10,056 nucleotides of DNA from Comamonadaceae bacterium (GCA_947374485.1 CANCCF010000148.1:1-10056), one strand, 5' to 3'. Positions 1 to 6,011 are shown, counted from the stretch's first letter. Program-made: numbers and translations. The notes: generated by a model not told the origin, from the sequence alone.

Positions 1-1104
1 CGAAATGGCAAAGCCCGTATCCAACCCAGAGTACACCAGCCCATAGACACGCCCGGTGGCACCCTTGGGTGTGGCCTTTTTGATCATCATGTCGCGCGAA
101 GGGCCGCCAATGCCAATGGCAAAGCCGCTGCTGGCCAACAGCACCATGGTGGCCGTAGCGCCTAGCCAGCCGGTGCCGCACAGGGCCAGCAACAAGGCAC
201 CGGCCCCCATGCACAGGGCCACCACACGGTCACTGTTGGGTGTACGCGCCGCCACAAAGCCGCCGATGAACATGCCCAAAGCGCCGGCCAGCATGTAGCC
301 GGTGATGGTGAGCGTGGCGGCTTCAAAACTCACGCCGTGCATGGCCTTGAGGATGGAGACCGAAAAGCTCTGGATCACCGCCATGGTCATGGTGGAGAGC
401 AAAAAGAAGGCAAAGCACCACCACACCACCGGCAGCTTCATGAAGGCCAACGCATGCGGCGCGCCGGCGCTGGTGTCGCGCGTGTGGTGGGCGGCCTGGG
501 TGGCGAGCTTGTCGCGCTTGAGTACCAGCAGCAGCAAGATCAATGCGTACATGACTGCCGCGCCCAGATAGGCATTGCGCCAGCCAAAGGCCGCACCGGC
601 GGTGGCCAGGTACACCGGGGCTGCGGCCCAGCCCAGGTTGCCGGTGAGCCCATGGGCGCTGAAAGCGTAACCCAGGCGCGGTGCCGAGACGCGTTGGTTG
701 AGGATGGTGAAGTCCACCGGGTGAAAGGTCGCATTGCCCAGCCCGGCCATGGCCGCCACCAGCACCAGGCCGGTGTAGCCGGTCACCATGGAGGCGGCCA
801 CACAGGTGAGCACAAAAATGACCATGGCCGTGAACAGCAAGGGGCGCGCGCCCAAGCGGTCGACCACAAAACCGGCGCAGGCCTGGCCCACGCCCGAGAC
901 CACAAAAAACACCGTCATCAACAGGCCCAGCTCGGAGTAGCTGAAGCCAAACTCCTTGATGAACACCGGAAACAGCAGCGGCAACAGCAAGTGGCTGAAG
1001 TGCGAGCTGGCATGCGCCAGGCCCACCAGGCCGATGATGGCGGCGTCCTGTTGCAGGGGAACCGCCTGGGCGGGGAAGGTGGTGCTTGCGGTGGCTGTAC
1101 TCAT
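1..1104 (-). CDS. MFS transporter, fosmidomycin-resistance (Fsr)-like, C-terminus cut by window edge
   Basis: This is an inner-membrane major facilitator superfamily transporter; the substrate is unknown. The frame is open from the ATG at 1104 to the window edge and gives 368 residues of a family that is usually about 400 long, so the last one or two membrane segments are missing. Seen: hydrophobic segments at about residues 22-50, 57-80, 87-108, 110-128, 150-172 and 174-196, a polar central loop at about 197-222, then further segments from about 223 on. The loop between segments 2 and 3 carries an MFS motif-A-like GFVVDRLGARP (78-88). The FHPVDF stretch near residue 127 and the later S-A-H-G-x-x-G-N-L-G-W pattern resemble the FHP and GGN regions of Fsr-type transporters. 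The gene lies 57 bases downstream of clpB on the same strand. No good Shine-Dalgarno is visible. A TAAAAT box ends 6 bases before the ATG, so a leaderless start is conceivable but unproven. MFS is near certain; the subfamily is a moderate guess. Confidence 0.85.
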   Translation of the reverse strand, partial: MSTATASTTFPAQAVPLQQDAAIIGLVGLAHASSHFSHLLLPLLFPVFIKEFGFSYSELGLLMTVFFVVSGVGQACAGFVVDRLGARPLLFTAMVIFVLTCVAASMVTGYTGLVLVAAMAGLGNATFHPVDFTILNQRVSAPRLGYAFSAHGLTGNLGWAAAPVYLATAGAAFGWRNAYLGAAVMYALILLLLVLKRDKLATQAAHHTRDTSAGAPHALAFMKLPVVWWCFAFFLLSTMTMAVIQSFSVSILKAMHGVSFEAATLTITGYMLAGALGMFIGGFVAARTPNSDRVVALCMGAGALLLALCGTGWLGATATMVLLASSGFAIGIGGPSRDMMIKKATPKGATGRVYGLVYSGLDTGFAIS

Positions 1105-1161
1105 GCCACGATTTTAGTCGCCCGCCCCTTTGCCCGGCCTGCGCGCTATCGCGTGCGGGAC

Positions 1162-3762
1162 TCAGCTGAAGCTGAACTCTCCCGGCGCCAAAATGGGGTC
1201 CACTCCGACACGGATGGTCGACTTGGGGATGAACTTGCCCTCCAGCAGCAAGCGCGACAACGGGTTCTCGATGCGCTGCTGGATCGCACGCTTCAGGGGC
1301 CGCGCGCCATACAGCGGATCAAATCCCACCTTGGCCAGCTCGGCCACGGCGGCTTCCGACACGTCCAACGTCAGGTCCATCTTCGACAGACGCGCCATCA
1401 GCACCTGCAGCTGGATTTTGGCAATGGAGGCAATGTTCTGCGCATCGAGCGCATGGAAGACCACGGTCTCGTCGATGCGGTTGAGGAACTCGGGGCGGAA
1501 ATGGTTCTTCAGTTCGCCGGTCACGGCTTCCTTGATGTCATCGGCGTCCTGGCCCACCATGCTCTGGATCAGGTGCGAGCCGATGTTGCTGGTCATCACA
1601 ATCACCGTGTTCTTGAAGTCCACGGTGCGGCCTTGGCCATCGGTTAGGCGGCCATCGTCGAGCACCTGCAAAAGCACGTTGAACACATCCGGGTGGGCCT
1701 TTTCCACCTCGTCGAGCAGCACCACGCAATAGGGCTTGCGCCGCACTGCTTCGGTCAGGTAGCCGCCCTCCTCGTAGCCCACATAGCCAGGGGGCGCGCC
1801 AATCAGGCGGGCCACGGAGTGCTTTTCCATGAACTCGCTCATGTCGATGCGAATCAAATGGTCTTCGCTGTCGAACAGGAAGCCCGCCAAGGCCTTGCAC
1901 AGCTCGGTCTTGCCCACACCCGTCGGGCCCAGGAACAGAAACGAGCCGGTGGGCCGGTTGGGGTCGGAGAGGCCCGAGCGCGAGCGGCGGATGGCATTGG
2001 ACACTGCGGCAATGGCTTCGTCCTGCCCCACCACGCGGTCGTGCAGCTTGACCTCCATCTGCAGCAGTTTGTCTTTCTCGCCCTGCATCATCTTGGCCAC
2101 CGGAATACCGGTGGCGCGGCTCACCACCTCGGCAATTTCCTCCGCTCCCACCATGGTGCGCAGCAGCTGCGCGCGGCCACCGTCCTTGGCCGACTGGGCC
2201 TTGCCTGCCTCGGCAGCCTGCGCGTCTTTCAGGCGCTTTTCCAGTTCGGGCAGCTTGCCGTATTGCAGCTCACCGGCCTTGTTGAAGTCGCCCTTGTCGG
2301 TCAGCTCCTTGATCTGGAAGCGCAGCTTCTCCACCTCCTGCATGATGGTTTTGGAACCTTGGGCCTGCGCCTTCTCGGCCTTCCACAGCTCGTCCAGATC
2401 GGCAATTTCCTTTTGCAAGGCGGTGATCTCTTCGTTGATCAAGTCGAGCCGCTTTTGCGAAGCCTCGTCTTTCTCGCGCTTGACCGCTTCGCGCTCGATC
2501 TGCAGCTGGATCAGGCGCCGGTCCTTCTTGTCCATCACCTCGGGCTTGGAGTCCAGCTCGATCTTGATCTTGGAGGCAGCCTCGTCAATCAGGTCGATGG
2601 CCTTGTCAGGTAAAAAGCGGTCGGTGATGTAGCGGTTGGACAGCTCGGCAGCGGCCACGATGGCCGGGTCGGTGATCTGCACGCCGTGGTGCACCTCGTA
2701 GCGTTCTTTCAGGCCGCGCAGAATGGCGATGGTGGCTTCCACCGTGGGCTCGCCCACCAGAATCTTCTGGAAGCGGCGCTCCAGCGCGGCGTCTTTCTCG
2801 ATGTACTTGCGGTATTCGTCCAGCGTGGTGGCGCCCACGCAGTGCAGCTCGCCCCGGGCCAGCGCGGGCTTGAGCATATTGCCCGCGTCCATGGCGCCCT
2901 CGGCTTTGCCCGCACCCACCATGGTGTGCAACTCGTCAATGAAGACGATGGTCTGGCCCTCGTCTTTGGCCAGGTCCTTGAGCACGTTTTTCAGGCGCTC
3001 TTCAAACTCGCCGCGGAACTTGGCACCGGCCAACAGCGAGGCCATGTCCAGCGACAGCACGCGTTTGCCCTTGAGCGAATCGGGCACCTCACCGGCCACG
3101 ATGCGCTGGGCCAGGCCTTCGACAATGGCGGTCTTGCCGACACCGGGCTCGCCAATCAGCACGGGGTTGTTCTTGGTACGGCGTTGCAGCACCTGGATGG
3201 CGCGGCGGATCTCGTCGTCGCGGCCAATCACCGGGTCGAGCTTGCCCAGGCGCGCGCGCTCGGTCAGGTCCACGCAGTATTTCTTCAACGACTCGCGCTG
3301 CTCTTCGGCGTCCGGGTTGTCCACGCTCTGGCCACCGCGCACGGCGTCCACAGCCGTCTCCAGGCTCTTGCGGTTCAGGCCGTTGGCGCGCGCCATGTTG
3401 CCGATGTCGGCCTTGCTGTCGGCCAGGGCCAGCAGGAACAAGTCGCTGGAGACAAACTGGTCACCGCGCTTGATGGATTCCTTCTCGGCGGCCTGCAAGA
3501 GCGACACCATGTCGCGCCCCACCTGCACCTGCTCGTGGCCCTGCACCTGGGGCAGCTTTTTGATCGCGCCTTCAGCCGCTGCCAGCAGGCCGGCCACATT
3601 CACGCCTGCGCGCTGCAGCAAGGCCTTGGGACCGTCTTCCTGGCGCAGCATCGCTGCCAGCACGTGGGCCGGTTCGATGTAGGCGTTGTCGTTGCCCAGC
3701 GCGAGTGACTGGGCGTCACTCAGGGCTTCCTGGAATTTGGTGGTGAGTTTGTCGGTTCGCAT
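1162..3762 (-). CDS. clpB: ATP-dependent chaperone ClpB (disaggregase)
   Basis: ClpB is the cytosolic Hsp100 disaggregase. It forms hexamers and works with DnaK/DnaJ/GrpE to extract polypeptides from aggregates. The 866 residues match the family length (857 in E. coli). Visible order: Clp N-domain (about 1-145); NBD1 with Walker A GEPGVGKT (204-211), Walker B IVFIDEL (272-278, catalytic Glu277) and arginine pair Arg329-Arg330; coiled-coil middle domain (about 408-530), which separates ClpB from ClpA; NBD2 with Walker A GPTGVGKT (612-619), Walker B VVLLDE (680-685, Glu685), second pore loop GYVGYEEGG (659-667) and sensor-2 GARPLKRAI (819-827). The first pore loop reads AGAKFRGEFE, with Phe249 where E. 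coli has Tyr251. Codon 147 is GTG inside GGQSV, the position of the E. coli internal start (Val149) for short ClpB, but the Shine-Dalgarno there is weak. The ATG at 3762 is supported by AAAGGA 7 bases upstream. A sigma-32-like promoter precedes the gene. It follows moaE after a 325-base gap holding a large palindrome. Confidence 0.98.
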   Translation of the reverse strand: MRTDKLTTKFQEALSDAQSLALGNDNAYIEPAHVLAAMLRQEDGPKALLQRAGVNVAGLLAAAEGAIKKLPQVQGHEQVQVGRDMVSLLQAAEKESIKRGDQFVSSDLFLLALADSKADIGNMARANGLNRKSLETAVDAVRGGQSVDNPDAEEQRESLKKYCVDLTERARLGKLDPVIGRDDEIRRAIQVLQRRTKNNPVLIGEPGVGKTAIVEGLAQRIVAGEVPDSLKGKRVLSLDMASLLAGAKFRGEFEERLKNVLKDLAKDEGQTIVFIDELHTMVGAGKAEGAMDAGNMLKPALARGELHCVGATTLDEYRKYIEKDAALERRFQKILVGEPTVEATIAILRGLKERYEVHHGVQITDPAIVAAAELSNRYITDRFLPDKAIDLIDEAASKIKIELDSKPEVMDKKDRRLIQLQIEREAVKREKDEASQKRLDLINEEITALQKEIADLDELWKAEKAQAQGSKTIMQEVEKLRFQIKELTDKGDFNKAGELQYGKLPELEKRLKDAQAAEAGKAQSAKDGGRAQLLRTMVGAEEIAEVVSRATGIPVAKMMQGEKDKLLQMEVKLHDRVVGQDEAIAAVSNAIRRSRSGLSDPNRPTGSFLFLGPTGVGKTELCKALAGFLFDSEDHLIRIDMSEFMEKHSVARLIGAPPGYVGYEEGGYLTEAVRRKPYCVVLLDEVEKAHPDVFNVLLQVLDDGRLTDGQGRTVDFKNTVIVMTSNIGSHLIQSMVGQDADDIKEAVTGELKNHFRPEFLNRIDETVVFHALDAQNIASIAKIQLQVLMARLSKMDLTLDVSEAAVAELAKVGFDPLYGARPLKRAIQQRIENPLSRLLLEGKFIPKSTIRVGVDPILAPGEFSFS

Positions 3763-3800
3763 GAAACATCCTTTGACGCTGAGGTCGGTTGCTTCCTAGC

Positions 3801-3827
3801 TTGAGGGCAAGGGCGGATGTTTTCAAG
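3801..3827 (-). promoter_or_regulatory. Possible sigma-32 (heat-shock) promoter of clpB
   Basis: On the minus strand, CTTGAA (3827-3822) is followed after 13 bases by GCCCTCAA (3808-3801). CTTGAA is the core of the RpoH -35 element. The -10 keeps only the C-run of the CCCCATNT consensus, so that half is weak. Transcription would start near 3793 and give a leader of about 30 bases with AAAGGA just before the clpB ATG. Heat-shock control of clpB is well established in proteobacteria, which makes the position credible. The assignment to these exact bases is inference. Confidence 0.45.
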
Positions 3828-3914
3828 TGCGGTGGACCGCATAGGCAGCTTGCAAGACTGATATACGTCAAAGATGGAGTGGGGGCTGGGTCATATCCGG
3901 GACTAGTCACTTCT

Positions 3915-4013
3915 GGACTCAGGCCGCCATGGCACTCAGTTCCGTTCGTGTCCCCCGCCCTGCGGGCTCCTCCTTTACCTTAACGAAACTGAGCGCCACG
4001 CCGTCCTGAGTCT
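3915..4013. repeat. Large imperfect inverted repeat, REP-like stem-loop
   Basis: Arms 3916-3946 and 3982-4012 are inverted copies. Over 31 positions in minus-strand RNA I count 26 Watson-Crick pairs, 3 G-U pairs and 2 mismatches. All three wobbles pair on the minus strand but are mismatches on the plus strand, so the fold suits a transcript in the moaE-to-clpB direction. The 35-base loop (3947-3981) contains a second, perfect hairpin, CCCGC-CCT-GCGGG (3954-3966), preceded on the minus strand by GGAG. That GGAG plus short hairpin resembles the foot-and-stem plan of REP elements mobilised by REP-associated tyrosine transposases. No U-run follows either stem, so it is not a classical intrinsic terminator. 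It sits just after moaE and may protect or end the moaE transcript. REP identity is inference; the inverted repeat is directly visible. Confidence 0.75.
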
Positions 4014-4087
4014 GCCAGCGTGGTTGGAGTGCGAAAGGTATGAATTCATTGCGCACCAACAGTGCTGGCATAGTCCACCACCAACGC

Positions 4088-4576
4088 TCATTCCACAGCG
4101 TTGGTCCCTGCGATCCCCCAGCGCGCCAAGGCCGCGTCATCGCTCACCCGCGCATCCACCCAATGTGCACCCTCCGGCGTGGCTTCTTTTTTCCAGAACG
4201 GCGCCTGCGTCTTCAGGTAGTCCATCAGGAACTCGCAGGCCTTGAAGCTCTCACCACGGTGCGCCGAGCTCACTGCTACCAGCACTATCTGGTCCAGCGG
4301 CTGCAACACGCCCACGCGGTGCACCACGCGCGCGCCGAAGATGTCAAAGCGCTGCTGCGTCTCGTCGATCATGGCCTCGATCGACTTCTCGGTCATGCCC
4401 GGGTAGTGCTCCAGCTCCATGGACTGCACCGAGCCCGTGGTGCCGCCATTGCGGTCGCGCACCAGGCCGACAAAGCTGCACACCGCGCCCACCCGCTGGT
4501 CGCCCGCCTGCAAGCGTGCCAACTCGGTGGAGAGGTCAAAGTCCTGGGTCTGGATGGATACGCGGGCAAAGGTCAT
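4088..4576 (-). CDS. moaE: Molybdopterin synthase catalytic (large) subunit MoaE
   Basis: MoaE forms the (MoaE)2(MoaD)2 molybdopterin synthase in the cytosol. This converts cyclic pyranopterin monophosphate to molybdopterin, using sulfur from the MoaD C-terminal thiocarboxylate. The 162 residues compare with about 150 in E. coli. Conserved stretches are visible: GAVCSFVGLVRDRN (30-43, Arg40), LEHYPGMTEK (55-64), SAHR (104-107), DYLKTQAPFWKKE (119-131) and ATPEG. Lys122 and Lys129 correspond to the catalytic Lys119 and Lys126 of E. coli. I chose the ATG at 4576, which starts MTFARVSIQ. A TTG at 4606 would add ten residues with no family resemblance. There is no strong Shine-Dalgarno. The gene is separated from moaD by a plus-strand dapA-like gene, so it cannot be read through from the moeA-moaD operon and needs its own promoter in 4577-4863. 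Confidence 0.96.
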   Translation of the reverse strand: MTFARVSIQTQDFDLSTELARLQAGDQRVGAVCSFVGLVRDRNGGTTGSVQSMELEHYPGMTEKSIEAMIDETQQRFDIFGARVVHRVGVLQPLDQIVLVAVSSAHRGESFKACEFLMDYLKTQAPFWKKEATPEGAHWVDARVSDDAALARWGIAGTNAVE

Positions 4577-4613
4577 GCACGTATTTTGGCACCAGCCTGA
4601 GGCCAATTAGCGC

Positions 4614-4622
4614 TGCTACACT
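4614..4622 (+). promoter_or_regulatory. Extended -10 box just before the leader ORF
   Basis: TGCTACACT reads as an extended -10 element (TG-N-TACACT). The last T is 7 bases before the A of the ATG at 4630. If it works, transcription would start at or within one base of that ATG and give a leaderless or nearly leaderless message. No good -35 is seen at the usual spacing (around 4594-4599), which an extended -10 can tolerate. Prediction only. Confidence 0.4.
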
Positions 4623-4629
4623 GCAAACC

Positions 4630-4734
4630 ATGTTGAGCGCATGCACTTCCTCCATCGCCCCCGGCCACGGCCACGGCCAGGGTGGGACCGTGTGCGTGCG
4701 CAACAGCAAATCGAAAAAGACCAAGCTCATCTGA
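4630..4734 (+). CDS. Putative 34-residue lysine-rich leader peptide of the dapA-like gene
   Basis: This short ORF (ATG 4630, TGA 4732-4734) lies upstream of the dapA-like gene on the same strand. The first half carries a Gly-His-Gly-His-Gly stretch (residues 12-16). The second half ends NSKSKKTKLI, with lysine at positions 27, 29, 30 and 32, that is four of the last eight sense codons (AAA, AAA, AAG, AAG). The stop codon lies inside the first strand of a 10-bp stem, and several competing stems follow. That layout is typical of attenuator leader peptides, where ribosome stalling at codons for the end-product amino acid selects an RNA fold. Lysine is the end product of the pathway in which DapA acts. 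I recognise no homologue. There is no Shine-Dalgarno; a -10 box immediately upstream suggests leaderless translation. It could be chance in GC-rich sequence. Confidence 0.4.
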   Translation: MLSACTSSIAPGHGHGQGGTVCVRNSKSKKTKLI

Positions 4735-4813
4735 CCGGAGCCCTGGTTCCGTCCTCAGATGAGCGATGGAACCAAAGTGGAAGACTGCACACACGTAGTT
4801 TTTCTCCGGAACC
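4725..4813 (+). promoter_or_regulatory. Set of competing RNA stems in the dapA-like leader (possible attenuator)
   Basis: Four pairings can be read in plus-strand RNA. Stem A pairs 4725-4734 with 4755-4764 (GCTCATCTGA with TCAGATGAGC, 10 perfect bp). Stem B pairs 4744-4753 with 4765-4774 (TGGTTCCGTC with GATGGAACCA, 10 bp, one G-U). Their order A-B-A'-B' is interlocked, so they form either a pseudoknot or alternatives. The B strand can also pair at 4745-4751 with 4807-4813 (7 bp). CCGGAG (4735-4740) can pair with CTCCGG (4804-4809). A T5 run lies at 4799-4803 after a weak hairpin (4784-4799) and another at about 4832-4836, but neither follows a strong GC stem. A terminator is therefore not established; control of translation or a pseudoknot is also possible. 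Confidence 0.45.
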
Positions 4814-4863
4814 CTCGCACACTGTTGGCGGTTTTTACGGTCATTCATTGAAATGGATGGTGT

Positions 4864-5763
4864 ATGCCGACTGCGAACCCCTTGACCTTGACCGTGCCCA
4901 GGACCGATTTTTCGGGCCTCTGGATTCCCCTGATCACGCCGTTTACCGGCGACGACCTGGCGATTGACCACGCCGCCCTCAAGCGCTTGCTGGCCCACTA
5001 CCGGCCCACCGGCATTGCGGGCTATGTGGTCTGCGGCAGCACCGGCGAAGCCGCAGCGCTCAGCAAAGAAGAGCAATGGGCCGTGCTGGGCACGGTGCTG
5101 GACAGCGCCGATGGCCTGCCGGTGCTGATGGGCGTCTCTGGCTACCACCTGCCAGACGCCGTGGGCTTTGTAGAGAAGGCCTGCCGCCTGCCCATTGCGG
5201 GGCTGCTGGTCGCAGCACCGCCCTACATACGGCCCTCACAAGACGGCCTGCGGCGCTGGTTCGAGGCAATTGCCGATGCGTCGAACAAGCCCATCGTGCT
5301 CTACGACATTCCCTACCGCACCGGCGTGAACATCACGCTGGAGACCCTGCGCCACCTCAGCCAGCACCCCATGGTGCAGGCCATCAAGGACTGTGGCGGG
5401 GATGCGGCCAAAACGCAGCACCTGCTTGCAGACGGCGCGCTGCAGGTGCTGGCCGGTGAGGACATGCAGCTAGTGGGCACGGTGGCCGCAGGCGGCGCTG
5501 GCGCCATTGCCGCCAGCGCGCATGTGTGCACGGTGCAGTTTGCAGAAGTGATGCGGTTGGTGCGGTCAGGCCAGTTGGACGCGGCCCGCGCGCTGTGGCG
5601 GCCGCTGGTGCCGCTGATCAGCGCGCTCTATGCCGAGCCCAACCCGGCCTGCATCAAGAGCGCCCTGGCGCAATGCGGGTGGATCGAGAACCGGCTGCGC
5701 GACCCCCTGCAAAAGGCCCGCCAGCCCTTTGACATGGGGCTGCTGCCGGGTGACGCAGACTAA
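4864..5763 (+). CDS. DapA-like aldolase (dihydrodipicolinate synthase / N-acetylneuraminate lyase family)
   Basis: This is a class I aldolase-type TIM barrel of 299 residues, the usual family length (about 292). DapA condenses pyruvate with aspartate semialdehyde at the branch to lysine. Visible active-site residues by E. coli DapA counterpart: GSTGE (58-62; Ser59 for Thr44, Thr60 for Thr45), PPYIRPSQDG (Tyr121 for Tyr107, but Pro120 for Tyr106), LYDIPYRTG (Tyr147 for Tyr133, Arg152 for Arg138), AIKDCGG (Schiff-base Lys175 for Lys161), and EPNPACIKSAL near the C-terminus. The conserved Arg152 and the triad favour DHDPS activity. The GSTGE variant and the Tyr106-to-Pro change leave other 2-keto-acid aldolase substrates open, and the genome may well carry a separate housekeeping dapA. 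The ATG at 4864 has only a weak GGATGG upstream. The gene is opposite in direction to all its neighbours, lies between moaE and moaD, and its TAA overlaps the moaD stop. Confidence 0.88.
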   Translation: MPTANPLTLTVPRTDFSGLWIPLITPFTGDDLAIDHAALKRLLAHYRPTGIAGYVVCGSTGEAAALSKEEQWAVLGTVLDSADGLPVLMGVSGYHLPDAVGFVEKACRLPIAGLLVAAPPYIRPSQDGLRRWFEAIADASNKPIVLYDIPYRTGVNITLETLRHLSQHPMVQAIKDCGGDAAKTQHLLADGALQVLAGEDMQLVGTVAAGGAGAIAASAHVCTVQFAEVMRLVRSGQLDAARALWRPLVPLISALYAEPNPACIKSALAQCGWIENRLRDPLQKARQPFDMGLLPGDAD

Positions 5764-6011
5764 CCGCCAGTCACCGGCGGGAAAAAGGCCACCTCGCAGC
5801 CCTCCTGCAGGCTGGCCGACTCGTCGCTCATGACCTGGTTGAGCGCCATGCGCACGGCGCGCCCGCGTGCCAGTGCGGCCCCGCCTGCGCCCGCGCGCCC
5901 AATGAGCTCGTCGCGCAACTGGGCCAGTGTGGCGGCCGGGGTGTCCAGCGCCTCGGAGCCTGTGCCTGCGGCCTCGCGGATGGAGGCAAAGTAACGCACG
6001 GTGATCTTCAT
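5760..6011 (-). CDS. moaD: Molybdopterin synthase sulfur carrier (small) subunit MoaD
   Basis: MoaD is a ubiquitin-like sulfur carrier in the cytosol. Its C-terminal glycine is adenylated and converted to a thiocarboxylate, and it then delivers sulfur to MoaE. The 83 residues match the family. Features seen: beta-grasp start MKITVRYFASIREAAG, Asn58 and Val60 in the ALNQ stretch, EVAFFPPVTGG at the end, with the essential terminal Gly-Gly (82-83). The start ATG overlaps the moeA stop as ATGA (6008-6011) and GGAG lies about 9 bases upstream inside moeA, which supports translational coupling. The TAG stop (5762-5760) overlaps the TAA of the convergent dapA-like gene, leaving no room for a terminator between them. 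The low similarity usual for MoaD is offset by the GG end and the location. Confidence 0.93.
   Translation of the reverse strand: MKITVRYFASIREAAGTGSEALDTPAATLAQLRDELIGRAGAGGAALARGRAVRMALNQVMSDESASLQEGCEVAFFPPVTGG

Larger units (their letters stand above)
3763..4087. other. moaE-clpB intergenic region without a convincing gene
   Basis: These 325 bases lie between the moaE stop and the clpB start, both on the minus strand. The clpB-proximal part (3763-3830) holds the clpB ribosome-binding site and a sigma-32-like promoter. The central part (3915-4013) is a large imperfect palindrome with a small GC hairpin in its loop. Between promoter and palindrome (3831-3914) there is a TTGACG box on the minus strand (about 3865-3870) that could be a housekeeping -35, but no good -10 follows at 17 bases. 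The moaE-proximal part (4014-4087) shows nothing I recognise. Confidence 0.7.

Noticed and set aside
1136..1157. GC-rich hairpin after clpB as a terminator
   Set aside because: The stem is about six pairs with wobbles, and no U-run follows in the clpB direction. It is not convincing.
337..1647. Plus-strand 436-residue ORF antisense to the MFS gene and clpB end
   Set aside because: The composition is rich in His, Gln, Arg and Gly, typical of the reverse frame of a high-GC gene. The minus strand carries clear homologues.
1693..3708. Several plus-strand ORFs of 267-340 residues antisense to clpB
   Set aside because: All lie wholly inside clpB, whose motifs are intact on the minus strand. They are codon-bias shadows.
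3954..3966. CCCGC-CCT-GCGGG hairpin as an intrinsic terminator of moaE
   Set aside because: The stem has only 5 bp and no U-run follows on the minus strand. It is better seen as part of the larger palindrome.
3919..4071. Minus-strand 50-residue ORF starting 16 bases after the moaE stop
   Set aside because: Spacing and a weak GGTGG upstream look operon-like, but much of the reading frame runs through the large palindrome and I see no domain. It is more easily explained as open frame across a repeat. Conservation in relatives could revive it.
4577..4606. TTG start extending MoaE by ten residues
   Set aside because: The extra residues do not resemble MoaE N-termini, and the ATG at 4576 gives the expected MTFARVSIQ beginning.
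4573..5148. Minus-strand 191-residue ORF across the moaE-dapA gap
   Set aside because: It overlaps the dapA-like gene in antisense and the leader, has shadow composition and no family resemblance. It would also conflict with the moaE start.
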